The position numbers and the translations under genes are program-made. From the NCBI GenBank assembly GCA_903942465.1, contig CAJAPA010000086.1, positions 1 through 53,168 of the forward strand: a stretch of DNA of 53,168 bases, in the 5' to 3' direction. This DNA comes from an uncultured Gammaproteobacteria bacterium (GTDB lineage: Bacteria; Pseudomonadota; Gammaproteobacteria; Xanthomonadales; Xanthomonadaceae). Under the pieces are notes generated by a model. That model was not told the DNA's origin. It saw nothing but the letters and a program-made list of their open reading frames with translations, and searched no databases. The first letter of the stretch is position 1; each line of letters opens with the position of its first letter. Below are positions 10,301-18,214 of the stretch, one piece after another.

Positions 10301-10330
10301 ATCATAGTGAAGGCCGCACGGCATTGGCAT
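10301..10330 (-). promoter_or_regulatory. Possible internal promoter before the second tldD-like gene
   Basis: On the minus strand a TATGAT -10 hexamer (10301-10306) is preceded by ATGCCA (10325-10330) at an 18-base spacing. The -35 is only a moderate match. It lies in the 114-base gap between the two tldD paralogues, the longest gap inside the run, and could give separate expression of the downstream genes. Confidence 0.35.
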
Positions 10331-10355
10331 AGCCCATTAGTCATGGCGACGGGGT

Positions 10356-11981
10356 TCATCCGAGCGAGCGGGCGGTATTGATGATGTTGATGCCGTCGAA
10401 ACGGGTGGTGGCCGCGCCATGGGAGACTGCCGACACCTGGGACGGTTGACCTTTGCCGTCGAAGAAGGAACCGCCATGCCGGAAATCGCTTTCATCGCAG
10501 ATGGCGGTGCAGGCATTCCAGAACTCCGGGGTCCGGATCTGATAAGCCACGTCTTCGATCATGCCGGTGATTTTGCCGTTCTCGATTTCATAGAACAGCT
10601 GGCCGCCGAACTGGGCGTTGTAACGCTGCTGGTCGATCGAGAACGAGCCGCGGCCGAGGATGTAGATGCCTTTTTCGACGTTCTTGATCATGTCCGCGGG
10701 CTTCAGGGGCTTTTTGCCCGGCGACAGCGAAACGTTCGCCATGCGCTGGAACTGCACATCCGACCAGCTCTGCGCATAGCAGCAGCCCTGCGATTCGGCT
10801 TCGCCGATGATGTGGGCCTGATCGCGGATGGCCTGGTAATTGACCAGAATGCCGTCCTTGACCAGATCCCAGCGCTTGGTGCGCACGCCTTCATCGTCAT
10901 AGCCGACGGCACCGAGCGTTCCCGGCACGGTCTTGTCGGCGAACAGGGTGACGATGTCGCTGCCGTAGCGGAAGCCCTGCTCGCGCTTGTCGAGCGTAGC
11001 GAAACTGGTGCCGGCGAAGTTGGCTTCATAACCCAGCACACGGTCGAGTTCCAGCGGATGGCCAACGTTTTCATGGATGGTCAGGAACAGATTGCTCGGA
11101 TCGAGCACCAGATCGTATTTGCCCGGCTTGACCGAGGGCGCCTTGAGCTTCATCACCGCGTGCTTGGCCGCCTGCACGGCGTCCTCGCGCATGTCATAGC
11201 GATCTTTGTAAGCCGTCAGACCATTGGGCAGTGCAATGCTGCGGCCGCCCTCGAGGTACTCGTAGCCCATGCCCATCGGCGACGACAACGCATTGCGGCT
11301 GCGGAACTTGCCGCTGGCCTTGTCGATGGCGGTGACATTGAAGTTCGGCCAGATCCGGTGCACGTCCTGATCGATGTAGGAGCCGTCGGTGGAGGCGAAG
11401 TATTTCTGTTCATTGACGATGAACAGTTGCGAATTGATGAAGTTGGCGCCGGCGGCCATGGCCGCGGCGTTCACGCCCAGCAGCAGCTCGACCTTGTCCT
11501 TGACCGGAACGGCCATGGCGTTGCGGCCGATCGGCGTGGCCCAGGACACCTGCCCGACGCCCTTGACCGGCGCCAGACGCACCGGCTCGGTCTGCGCCAC
11601 GCTGTTGGCTTTGGCAATGGCCACGGCCTGGCGCGCTGCGCGTGCGATGCCGTCATTGCTCAGATCGCTACTGGCGGCAAAACCCCAGGTGCCATTGACG
11701 ATGACCCGGATGCCGGCACCGGTGGACTCGCTGTTGAGCACGCTCTGGACGCGTTTTTCGCGGGTGGTGATGGATTGCCGCAGATAGCGGCCGATGCGGA
11801 CATCGCAGTAGCTTGCGCCGGCGGCGGTGGCGGCGCCGAGGGCGATGTCGGCCAGCACTTTCTTGCGGGCCGGGTCCATGGTTTCCAGAAGCGCTTCGGC
11901 GGCCACTGCACGGCCGAAACCCGGAATCATCAGACCGCCGAGCGATGCGCCCGAGGCCGCCAGGAAATCACGTCTGTCCAT
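10356..11981 (-). CDS. Tat-signal TldD-like metalloprotease, paralogue 1 (first gene of the run)
   Basis: The 541-residue protein starts MDRRDFLAASG, a textbook twin-arginine signal with a hydrophobic core and an AVAAEA cleavage-like end. It carries HENVGH (H303, E304, H308), the HExxxH zinc-protease motif of TldD. It has the same length as the downstream paralogue, and blocks such as DQDVHRIWP and GAVGYDDEGVRTKRWD are shared exactly. It is the first gene of the nine-gene run and begins 72 bases after the HD-GYP regulator gene; a TATGAT hexamer (minus strand, 12022-12027) precedes it, without a convincing -35. Keeping two catalytic paralogues with one non-catalytic TldE suggests either alternative heterodimers or different substrates. 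Family membership is firm; location and substrate are inferred. Confidence 0.93.
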   Translation of the reverse strand: MDRRDFLAASGASLGGLMIPGFGRAVAAEALLETMDPARKKVLADIALGAATAAGASYCDVRIGRYLRQSITTREKRVQSVLNSESTGAGIRVIVNGTWGFAASSDLSNDGIARAARQAVAIAKANSVAQTEPVRLAPVKGVGQVSWATPIGRNAMAVPVKDKVELLLGVNAAAMAAGANFINSQLFIVNEQKYFASTDGSYIDQDVHRIWPNFNVTAIDKASGKFRSRNALSSPMGMGYEYLEGGRSIALPNGLTAYKDRYDMREDAVQAAKHAVMKLKAPSVKPGKYDLVLDPSNLFLTIHENVGHPLELDRVLGYEANFAGTSFATLDKREQGFRYGSDIVTLFADKTVPGTLGAVGYDDEGVRTKRWDLVKDGILVNYQAIRDQAHIIGEAESQGCCYAQSWSDVQFQRMANVSLSPGKKPLKPADMIKNVEKGIYILGRGSFSIDQQRYNAQFGGQLFYEIENGKITGMIEDVAYQIRTPEFWNACTAICDESDFRHGGSFFDGKGQPSQVSAVSHGAATTRFDGINIINTARSLG

Positions 11982-12053
11982 GTAAGCTTCTCCGTCCCGC
12001 GGAATGCGTCAACCGACTCCCATCATAACTGAAATCGGGGTCCGGGCAGGGCG

Positions 12054-13187
12054 TTACAGGCTACGGTCGTTGAGGATGTCGGAGATCGGCGAACCGGCGA
12101 TGCGCGCCAGCTCTTCGAGGGATTTCGGGGCCTCATCGACGAGGCTGTTCTGGATGTTCTCGAGCTGGTCGAAAATACGTTCGAACACCTGCACCAGCCC
12201 GGGGTCGAAATGACTTCCCGAGCGCTCACGGAAAAAGGCCAGGGTCTCCTCGGCCGACCAGGCGGTCTTGTAAGGGCGCGCCGAGCGCAGGGCGTCGTAA
12301 ACATCGCAGAGGGCGGCGATGCGTCCCGAGAGCGGGATGTCCTCGCCACTCAAGCCCTGAGGGTATCCTTTTCCATCCCAGTGCTCGTGATGGTACAGGG
12401 CGATTTCAGCAGCCAGTTTGGTCAGCGGCGTCGCCGCACTGTCATTCAGGATGTGATGGCCGATGCGGGCGTGATGCTGCATGATTTCACGCTCTTCGGG
12501 CGAAAACGGGCCGGACTTTTTCAGGATCGCTTCCGGTATGCCGATCTTGCCGATGTCATGCATCGGCATCGCCAACCGCATATGCTCGCACTGCTCTTCG
12601 GTCAGCCCGACGGCACGCGCGATGAGGGACGCATACTCGCCAATGCGCATGACGTGACGTTCGGTTTCGTTCTCACGGTACCCGGCGGCGCGCGAAAGCA
12701 TGCCGATGATGCTTTGGTAACTGTTGTGCAGCTCGGCAGTACGCTCATGAACGGTCTGCTCGAGACGATCGCGGTCGTCGTTCAGGGCCTGGGTGGCGAT
12801 GGCCAGCTCGAGTGTGCTGCGGACACGCAGAAGCAGCTCGGGCAGATCGAGCGGTTTGCAGATGTAATCATTGGCGCCGAGCGAAAGCCCCTTGCGGCGG
12901 TCTTCCGGCCGGCTGAGGGCGCTGACGATGATGATCGGCATGGCACTCCGGTTACGCCCTTCAAGCGCTTTCAGGATATCGAAGCCATTCGGTGCCGGCA
13001 TGTCCAGATCGAGCACCAGAAGATCCCAGGGTCTGTTCTGCAGCCACAACAGTGCCGCCGCCGAGTCGCTGAAGGCCTGTACCTTGCGGAGTCCGAACGC
13101 CTTCATGCTCGATTCGAGCAGTCGCAGATTGGCGGGCGTGTCATCGACCAGAACCACGGTCGCATCTTTCAGATTTTCGGGCAACAT
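12054..13187 (-). CDS. Response regulator with HD-GYP domain (predicted c-di-GMP phosphodiesterase)
   Basis: The 377-residue protein has an N-terminal receiver domain (about residues 9-125) with acidic pair D15-D16 and phospho-acceptor D60 in LVLDLDMP, then a short coiled linker and an HD-GYP domain with the motifs MHDIGKIGIP and HHEHWDGKGYP intact. HD-GYP enzymes hydrolyse the second messenger c-di-GMP, and the receiver would couple this to phosphorylation. It starts 10 bases after the hybrid histidine kinase gene, so the kinase is its likely partner. The next gene, the first tldD-like gene, begins only 72 bases downstream with no clear terminator, so part of the transcript may run into that cluster. 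Assignment of domains is secure; the regulated process is unknown. Confidence 0.95.
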   Translation of the reverse strand: MLPENLKDATVVLVDDTPANLRLLESSMKAFGLRKVQAFSDSAAALLWLQNRPWDLLVLDLDMPAPNGFDILKALEGRNRSAMPIIIVSALSRPEDRRKGLSLGANDYICKPLDLPELLLRVRSTLELAIATQALNDDRDRLEQTVHERTAELHNSYQSIIGMLSRAAGYRENETERHVMRIGEYASLIARAVGLTEEQCEHMRLAMPMHDIGKIGIPEAILKKSGPFSPEEREIMQHHARIGHHILNDSAATPLTKLAAEIALYHHEHWDGKGYPQGLSGEDIPLSGRIAALCDVYDALRSARPYKTAWSAEETLAFFRERSGSHFDPGLVQVFERIFDQLENIQNSLVDEAPKSLEELARIAGSPISDILNDRSL

Positions 13188-13197
13188 CGATTTATCC

Positions 13198-16104
13198 TCA
13201 ATTGTTCAGAACAGCGCCAACCAAACGGCGCAACTCCACGCCATCCAGCGGCTTGGCCAGAAATCCTTGGCAATCCATCGCCTGCATTTGACCATGACCG
13301 ACCACACCGCTGAGCACAATGACTTTGATCGATCGTGTCCCGCTATTGGAACGCAGAACCCGGAGCACTTCTTCGCCATTGATGCCGGGAAGGTTGATGT
13401 CCAACAGTAACAGATTCGGCGGCGAGTCGATGATGCGCGCCAAAGCCTCGCGACCATCGGCAATGACCTCGATGCTCGCCAGTCCCTCAAGCGCTTTCTT
13501 GACCAGAAACTGGCTGGCTGGATCATCCTCGACGACAAAGACGCGCGGCAGGGGATGGGCCGCTGACGATGGAACCGGAGACGGCGGCACAGGCGAATGC
13601 GAAGGCGATGACGGCGATGCCGCAGGGGCCAGCGGGAGTTCGATCCAGAAACTGCTGCCGATTCCCGGATGACTGCTGACGCCCATCCGTCCGCCCATCA
13701 GACCGGCGAACTCACGGCACAGGGACAGACCGATGCCGGTACCCAGAATCGCGGTATTCTCGCGTCCGAGCCGTTGGAACGGCTGGAACAGCTGGCCCTG
13801 CAATTCGGCACCGATGCCCATGCCGGTGTCTTCGACGATGATACGGACATCCTTTCCGGCATTCTGGTAAGTCAGGGTGACCTGGCCGTCAGGGGAGTTG
13901 TATTTGATCGCATTCGAAATCAGATTCAGGATGACCTGGCGCAGCCGGCGCTGGTCCGCCACGACATAGAGCTCATCGGAGGGCAGGTCGAGGTTCAGGG
14001 ACAATCCGGCCCGCTCGACTTCCACCCGCACCAACTCGGCACTGGCCAGCATCACCTCGCGCAACCCGACCGGCTGCAGATCCAGAACGGGCTGCTCGGC
14101 CTGGGCACTCGACCATTCGAGAATGTCACCGATCACCTGGTTCAGGTGGTTGCTGGCACTGAGGATCTCATCGATGTATTCCGGTTCGTTGTCGCCGGAG
14201 CCCGGCGGGTGCTGCATGCGCATCAGCTGCGCGAAACCCTGGATGGCATTGAGCGGCGTGCGCAGCTCGTGTGTCATGCTCGAGATGAAACGCGACTTGG
14301 CCACGCTGGCGGCCTGCGCCTCGATGCTGGCCGCGCGCAGTTCCATTTCGGTATTCTTGAGCGCATCGATGTCGTGGTGGGTGCCGCCGACCAGAAGGGC
14401 TTTGCCCGTTACCGGGTCGCGCTCGAGCACGCGCCCGCGGCTGAGCAGCCAGTGGTAATTGCCGGCGGCATCGGCGAAGCGGTATTCGCTGTAATAGAAA
14501 TCCTGCACGCCGTCGATCGCGAGCTGCTTGGCTTCCAGCACCGCCGGCAGATCCTCGGGGTGTCCATGCGCGCGGAACTCCTCCTCGCTGACCGTTTCAC
14601 CGCTGAGTCCGAAGCGCTTGACCAGCCGACCGCGCAGGGTAATGGTGTTGGCACGCAGATCCTGTTCCCAGATGCTCTCCGTGGTCCCTTCCAGCACCAG
14701 ATCGATTCGCTGCTGCGCGCGCTGCTGTTCGTCTTCGCTTTGCCCCAGCCGCTGTCCCATGACCGATGCATGTTGGGCCATCGCATCGAATTCGCTGATT
14801 TCGGAGACAGCCTTCGCCGGATTCCACAGGCCGTTGCCGATCTGGTCCATCATGCTGGACACGCCGATGATGGGCTTCTCCAGGCGCGCGCTGAGACTGC
14901 GCGAACGCAGCCACATGTAGGTGAAAAACACGAGGTAGAAGAACGCCAGTCCGGCAATGAGCAGATAGCCGATCTGGGTGAACCTGGCCGCGAGGGCATT
15001 GGTCTGCTCGAAGATGTCCTCTTCCGCAACCACGGTCATCAGGCGCCAACCGGTCTGTTCAATGGTGGCCCACGCCACCAGATGCGCTTTGCCGCCGAGA
15101 CTCAAGGCCTGGATGCCGGCCGGACTGCCCTTCATGGCCTGCGCCAGCGTGCGGGTATCGGCACGTTTGCCCAGATTGAAATCGGAGGGCTTGTACAGTT
15201 CCCTGCTGATGGCTTCGTTGTAGGTGAAGTCGGTCAGCTCGGTCAATCCGAAGTCGGATTCGCCCACTTTGGGCAGGGCCATGATGTTGAGGTCCGCACT
15301 GACCAGCACCGCGTAGCCCTTCCAGGGCACTTCAAGGTTGCTGATCTCATTGAGAATGGTGCCGACCGTGAGATCGATACCGACCACGCCCTCGAGGAAG
15401 TCGCCCCGGTAAACCGGTGCGATCGCGGACATCATCCAGCCCTGGCCGGCCGGATCGACATAGACATCGGTCCAGACCACTTTGCGTTCCGGGTTGTGCT
15501 TGGCATCGGCCAGATAATAGAAGTTGTATTCCGGTATCGGCATGTCATGGTCGTACTGTTCCGGGGTCAGGAACCAGGGGTAGATGTAATTCAGGCTGTC
15601 CCAGGTGTTCAGGTAAATCGCCGCCACCAGCGGGTTCTCGGCCTTGATCTGCCGCATCAGTCCGTCGACATGCTCGAGCTTGGCGAGCTTGGCCAGATCG
15701 TGGCCGTTGTTTTTCCAGTGGGCCGCGGAATAGAACACGGCGGGTCTGCCGTCGTCTTTCGGACTGTAATGGACGCCGGTTGGGGTCAGTGCCAGATTTG
15801 CGGACAACGGTGCGGTCTTCGGGTCACGCAGCGCGCCGCCCACTTCATTGCCATACATCCGGGTCAGCGCACTGATGGCCGACAGCTGCTGATCGATGAC
15901 GCGCGACTCCTGACGGGCACCCAAGCGCAGGTCACTGCGGGCGGTTTCACGCAGGTATTCGACCTGGGCATCGCGGATTGCGCTATTGCTCAACAGATAA
16001 ATGGCGATCAGCACCGTCTCTACCAGCAACAGCGGAATCAGCGCGCTTTGCACGAAAGCACGCCACATCCACGAGCGCAGGCGCACGGTTCGGTTATCGG
16101 TCAT
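13198..16104 (-). CDS. Membrane hybrid sensor histidine kinase (extracytoplasmic sensor, PAS, HisKA, HATPase, REC)
   Basis: From the ATG at 16104 the protein is 968 residues; the frame extends to 16191 but the extra 29 residues precede the natural basic-then-hydrophobic start MTDNRTVRLRSW. A helix at about 17-39 and another near 370-395 enclose a periplasmic domain of some 330 residues of the dCache type. Then come a PAS-like domain (about 465-585), a HisKA domain with phospho-acceptor H612 in SMTHELRTPLNAI, an ATPase domain with N-box NLISNAIKYNS and GTGIGLSL, and a C-terminal receiver with D902 in LLLLDINLPG. A proline/serine-rich linker separates kinase and receiver. It is followed after 10 bases by the HD-GYP regulator. 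The ligand is unknown; dCache domains often bind amino acids or small organic molecules. Confidence 0.95.
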   Translation of the reverse strand: MTDNRTVRLRSWMWRAFVQSALIPLLLVETVLIAIYLLSNSAIRDAQVEYLRETARSDLRLGARQESRVIDQQLSAISALTRMYGNEVGGALRDPKTAPLSANLALTPTGVHYSPKDDGRPAVFYSAAHWKNNGHDLAKLAKLEHVDGLMRQIKAENPLVAAIYLNTWDSLNYIYPWFLTPEQYDHDMPIPEYNFYYLADAKHNPERKVVWTDVYVDPAGQGWMMSAIAPVYRGDFLEGVVGIDLTVGTILNEISNLEVPWKGYAVLVSADLNIMALPKVGESDFGLTELTDFTYNEAISRELYKPSDFNLGKRADTRTLAQAMKGSPAGIQALSLGGKAHLVAWATIEQTGWRLMTVVAEEDIFEQTNALAARFTQIGYLLIAGLAFFYLVFFTYMWLRSRSLSARLEKPIIGVSSMMDQIGNGLWNPAKAVSEISEFDAMAQHASVMGQRLGQSEDEQQRAQQRIDLVLEGTTESIWEQDLRANTITLRGRLVKRFGLSGETVSEEEFRAHGHPEDLPAVLEAKQLAIDGVQDFYYSEYRFADAAGNYHWLLSRGRVLERDPVTGKALLVGGTHHDIDALKNTEMELRAASIEAQAASVAKSRFISSMTHELRTPLNAIQGFAQLMRMQHPPGSGDNEPEYIDEILSASNHLNQVIGDILEWSSAQAEQPVLDLQPVGLREVMLASAELVRVEVERAGLSLNLDLPSDELYVVADQRRLRQVILNLISNAIKYNSPDGQVTLTYQNAGKDVRIIVEDTGMGIGAELQGQLFQPFQRLGRENTAILGTGIGLSLCREFAGLMGGRMGVSSHPGIGSSFWIELPLAPAASPSSPSHSPVPPSPVPSSAAHPLPRVFVVEDDPASQFLVKKALEGLASIEVIADGREALARIIDSPPNLLLLDINLPGINGEEVLRVLRSNSGTRSIKVIVLSGVVGHGQMQAMDCQGFLAKPLDGVELRRLVGAVLNN

Positions 16105-16608
16105 CGGATTCAAAAAGTCCCCATCGAACCATGAGCATAGCGAGTCGGCAGACGGCTGCCAATGGCGGCCAGTGGCGGAAAAAGAAGCCACGCAGTGCGT
16201 GGCTTAAAGTGTTATGGAATGAACACACCCGAGAGCGAGGGAGCAGAGAGAGGGAGGGCGCTCCAAAGCTCAGGTAAATCCATATTATTTTAATAAGTAG
16301 TCGATATGTATTAATATTATTAATAATGACTATGTGTTTTTTTAATCGAATCAAGCAGATAGCTGATGCCAAACTCCTATCCCCCTGATAAATAGAGGCA
16401 TACCCACCCAAGCCCTGCCAAGACCGCCTGTGCGTCCTGCCACCCGTCAATTGAGCCGGGAGCCCCTTTAAATAATTGTAAAAACTTTGTGAATTCTCCA
16501 ACAAAGGCCACGGCGTGGCTACCGGCGACGGCGATTTGCGCAGCCATTTCTGCCGCAACAGGCCCAGGGCGTACAATGAAGCTCTCCGTTTCGGCTGAAG
16601 AAAATTGC
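16105..16608. other. Gene-poor AT-rich intergenic island
   Basis: This 504-base gap separates the histidine kinase (minus) from the yjdM-like gene (plus). Bases about 16270-16350 are strikingly AT-rich against the GC-rich surroundings and contain short palindromes (TATTAATA, TTATTAATAA). A purine-rich tract lies near 16230-16255. It should hold the promoters of both flanking transcripts, although I could not pick a clear -35/-10 pair. A doubtful small minus-strand ORF occupies 16377-16610. I see no tRNA or insertion element. Confidence 0.6.
16298..16332. promoter_or_regulatory. 35-bp imperfect palindrome in AT-rich island
   Basis: The arms TAGTC (16298-16302) and GACTA (16328-16332) are exact inverted repeats and frame an almost pure A/T core with internal small palindromes. 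It may be a protein-binding site or a bendable promoter element for the histidine kinase gene. No known operator consensus is recognised. Confidence 0.4.
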
Positions 16609-16610
16609 AT
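16377..16610 (-). CDS. Doubtful small ORF, divergent from yjdM-like gene
   Basis: An open frame of 77 residues begins at an ATG (16610) that shares its bases with the start of the yjdM-like gene in a CATG tetramer. Its translation (start [17 protein letters not shown]) has ordinary protein composition with alternating hydrophobic and charged residues and ends [10 protein letters not shown]. Codon use includes TTT, TTA and AAA, which are rare in neighbouring genes. I do not recognise a family. It could be a small foreign or decaying gene, or a chance frame inside the intergenic island. Confidence 0.25.
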   Translation of the reverse strand: MQFSSAETESFIVRPGPVAAEMAAQIAVAGSHAVAFVGEFTKFLQLFKGAPGSIDGWQDAQAVLAGLGWVCLYLSGG

Positions 16611-16950
16611 GCCCGCATTGCCACCCTGCCCCAAATGCCAATCCATTTACACCTACGGGGACGGCGACAATTTCATCTGCCCGGAATGCGCCTACGAATG
16701 GCCGAAGCTCGCTGAAGGGGAAGCCGCCGATGACATCAAAACCGTCAAGGATGCTGTGGGCAACATCCTGCAGGATGGTGACACCGTCACTGTCATCAAA
16801 GATCTCAAGGTCAAAGGATCTTCGTCATCGGTGAAGGTGGGCACCAAGGTCAAGAACATCCGCCTGGTTGACGGCGACCACGACATCGACTGCAGGATCG
16901 ACGGTTTCGGCGCCATGCAGCTGAAATCCGAATTCGTCAAGAAAGCCTGA
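16609..16950 (+). CDS. yjdM: Zinc-ribbon protein of the YjdM/PhnA family
   Basis: The 113-residue product starts [10 protein letters not shown], the usual start of this family, so I use the ATG at 16609 although the frame is open upstream. A zinc ribbon is formed by CPKC near residues 7-10 and CPEC near 28-31, followed by the family core with [15 protein letters not shown] and the conserved end [11 protein letters not shown]. The protein was once named PhnA and linked to phosphonoacetate hydrolysis, but that activity belongs to an unrelated enzyme, and YjdM has no settled function. It stands first in a plus-strand group, 34 bases before the lipocalin gene. Family assignment is secure. Confidence 0.93.
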   Translation: MPALPPCPKCQSIYTYGDGDNFICPECAYEWPKLAEGEAADDIKTVKDAVGNILQDGDTVTVIKDLKVKGSSSSVKVGTKVKNIRLVDGDHDIDCRIDGFGAMQLKSEFVKKA

Positions 16951-16984
16951 TACCGATACCGCATCCTTTGAAATGGACATCGCC

Positions 16985-17509
16985 ATGAAAAAAATACTAT
17001 TGACTGCATTGCTGGTACTCGTCGGCTGCAGCGCCAAAACGCCGGAGCATGTCAAACCGGTTGCCGACTTCGATGGCCAGCGCTATCTGGGCACCTGGTA
17101 TGAAATCGCGCGCATCGACAACCGATTTGAAAAAGGCCTGAGCCGGGTAACCGCCACCTACTCCGCGCGCGACGATGGCGGCATCACCGTGGTGAACCGC
17201 GGCTTCGAGGCGGCCAGCGGGCAATGGAAGGAATCGGTCGGCAAGGCGTTTTTCGTCGATGGCAAAGACAAGGGGAACTTGAAAGTTTCCTTCTTCGGGC
17301 CGTTTTACGGGGCCTATGTGGTGTTCGAGCTGGAACGCGAGGGCTACCAATACGCCTTGATCAGCGGGCCGGACACCTCCTATTTCTGGCTGCTGTCACG
17401 CACGCCGACGATGGATGCAACACTGCGCGGGCAGTTGATTGACAAGGCCGTAGCCAAAGGCTTCCGCCGCGAAGACATCCTGCTGGTCGATCAAACCGCA
17501 ACGCCCTGA
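16985..17509 (+). CDS. blc: Outer-membrane lipoprotein of the lipocalin family (Blc-like)
   Basis: The protein is 174 residues from the ATG at 16985; the frame also has an ATG at 16973, but MKKILLTALL is the natural lipoprotein signal start. A lipobox LVGC places the lipidated cysteine at position 15. The mature part has the bacterial lipocalin signature YLGTWYEIARIDNRFEKGL and a later FGPFYGAYVVFEL block, in the order of Blc. Blc proteins bind lysophospholipids or fatty acids at the outer membrane. It is followed almost without gap by the SGNH hydrolase gene, which could act on related lipids; that link is inference. Confidence 0.92.
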   Translation: MKKILLTALLVLVGCSAKTPEHVKPVADFDGQRYLGTWYEIARIDNRFEKGLSRVTATYSARDDGGITVVNRGFEAASGQWKESVGKAFFVDGKDKGNLKVSFFGPFYGAYVVFELEREGYQYALISGPDTSYFWLLSRTPTMDATLRGQLIDKAVAKGFRREDILLVDQTATP

Positions 17510-17515
17510 TTGCGC

Positions 17516-18214
17516 ATGCATCCACTACTGATTCTGCCGCTGGCACCGTTACTGCTTCTGCAAGGTCTTTATGTCCGTAAAGTCACGCCGCGCCTGCCGG
17601 AACCCCCGGGGCCGCGCAGCGGCGAAATCGGCCAAGGACGGAATCTTAGGCTGCTGATTCTGGGTGACTCGGCCGCGGCCGGCGTCGGTGCCGAAACCCA
17701 AACGCAGGCCTTGTCCGGCCAATTGATCCGGAAGCTGTCCGGCAGCTACCGGGTTTCATGGCAGCTCTGGGCCGCCAATGGCCGCAACAGTGCGCAGTGT
17801 CTGCATCTCCTGGAACAGACCCCGGCCGAAACTTTCGATGCCGTTCTGATTTCGCTCGGGGTCAATGATGTGACCGGCGGCGTGTCACTGGCCACCTGGC
17901 TCGATCATCAGTTACGGCTTTCCCAACTACTGGGCAGCAAATTCGCGGCTCAACGCATTCTCTTCACCGCACTGCCGCCGATGCATCACTTCCCGGCGCT
18001 GCCGCAACCCTTACGTGGCGTGTTGGGCGCGCGTGCGAAACAATTCAATCGGGCACTGCTGGCCTTTGTCGCAACGCGCAGCAATTGCCGTCTGCTGCAT
18101 TTCGATGCGCCGATGCAGGCCGAGTTCATGGCTGCGGATGGATTCCACCCCAGCACCGTGACCTACGGACTTTGGGCCGAGCAGGCGGCCGAGGCTCTTA
18201 TTGCGGCGGATTGA
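17516..18214 (+). CDS. SGNH/GDSL-family hydrolase (predicted esterase/lipase), membrane-associated
   Basis: The product has about 232 residues from the ATG at 17516 (a TTG at 17510 is an alternative). Residues 2-20 are strongly hydrophobic and may serve as a signal or anchor. The SGNH blocks are in order: block I LLILGDSAAAG with nucleophile S52, block III GVND, and the catalytic Asp/His in DGFHPS near the C-terminus. Such enzymes hydrolyse esters or remove acyl groups. The gene follows the lipocalin stop by six bases and overlaps the convergent methyltransferase gene tail to tail by 17 bases. Substrate is not predictable. Confidence 0.88.
   Translation: MHPLLILPLAPLLLLQGLYVRKVTPRLPEPPGPRSGEIGQGRNLRLLILGDSAAAGVGAETQTQALSGQLIRKLSGSYRVSWQLWAANGRNSAQCLHLLEQTPAETFDAVLISLGVNDVTGGVSLATWLDHQLRLSQLLGSKFAAQRILFTALPPMHHFPALPQPLRGVLGARAKQFNRALLAFVATRSNCRLLHFDAPMQAEFMAADGFHPSTVTYGLWAEQAAEALIAAD

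Noticed and set aside
10419-12032. A 537-codon plus-strand frame opposite the first tldD-like gene
   Set aside because: A similar antisense frame appears opposite the paralogue (8679-9857), showing that it follows from shared coding sequence, not from a real gene.
13669-16134. An 821-codon plus-strand frame opposite the histidine kinase
   Set aside because: It is a mirror of the kinase gene; residues are Gly/His/Gln-rich as expected for antisense of coding DNA and no motif is seen.
16094-16624. A 176-codon minus-strand frame across the AT-rich island into the kinase gene
   Set aside because: It overlaps the start of the kinase gene in another frame, has irregular composition and no motif.
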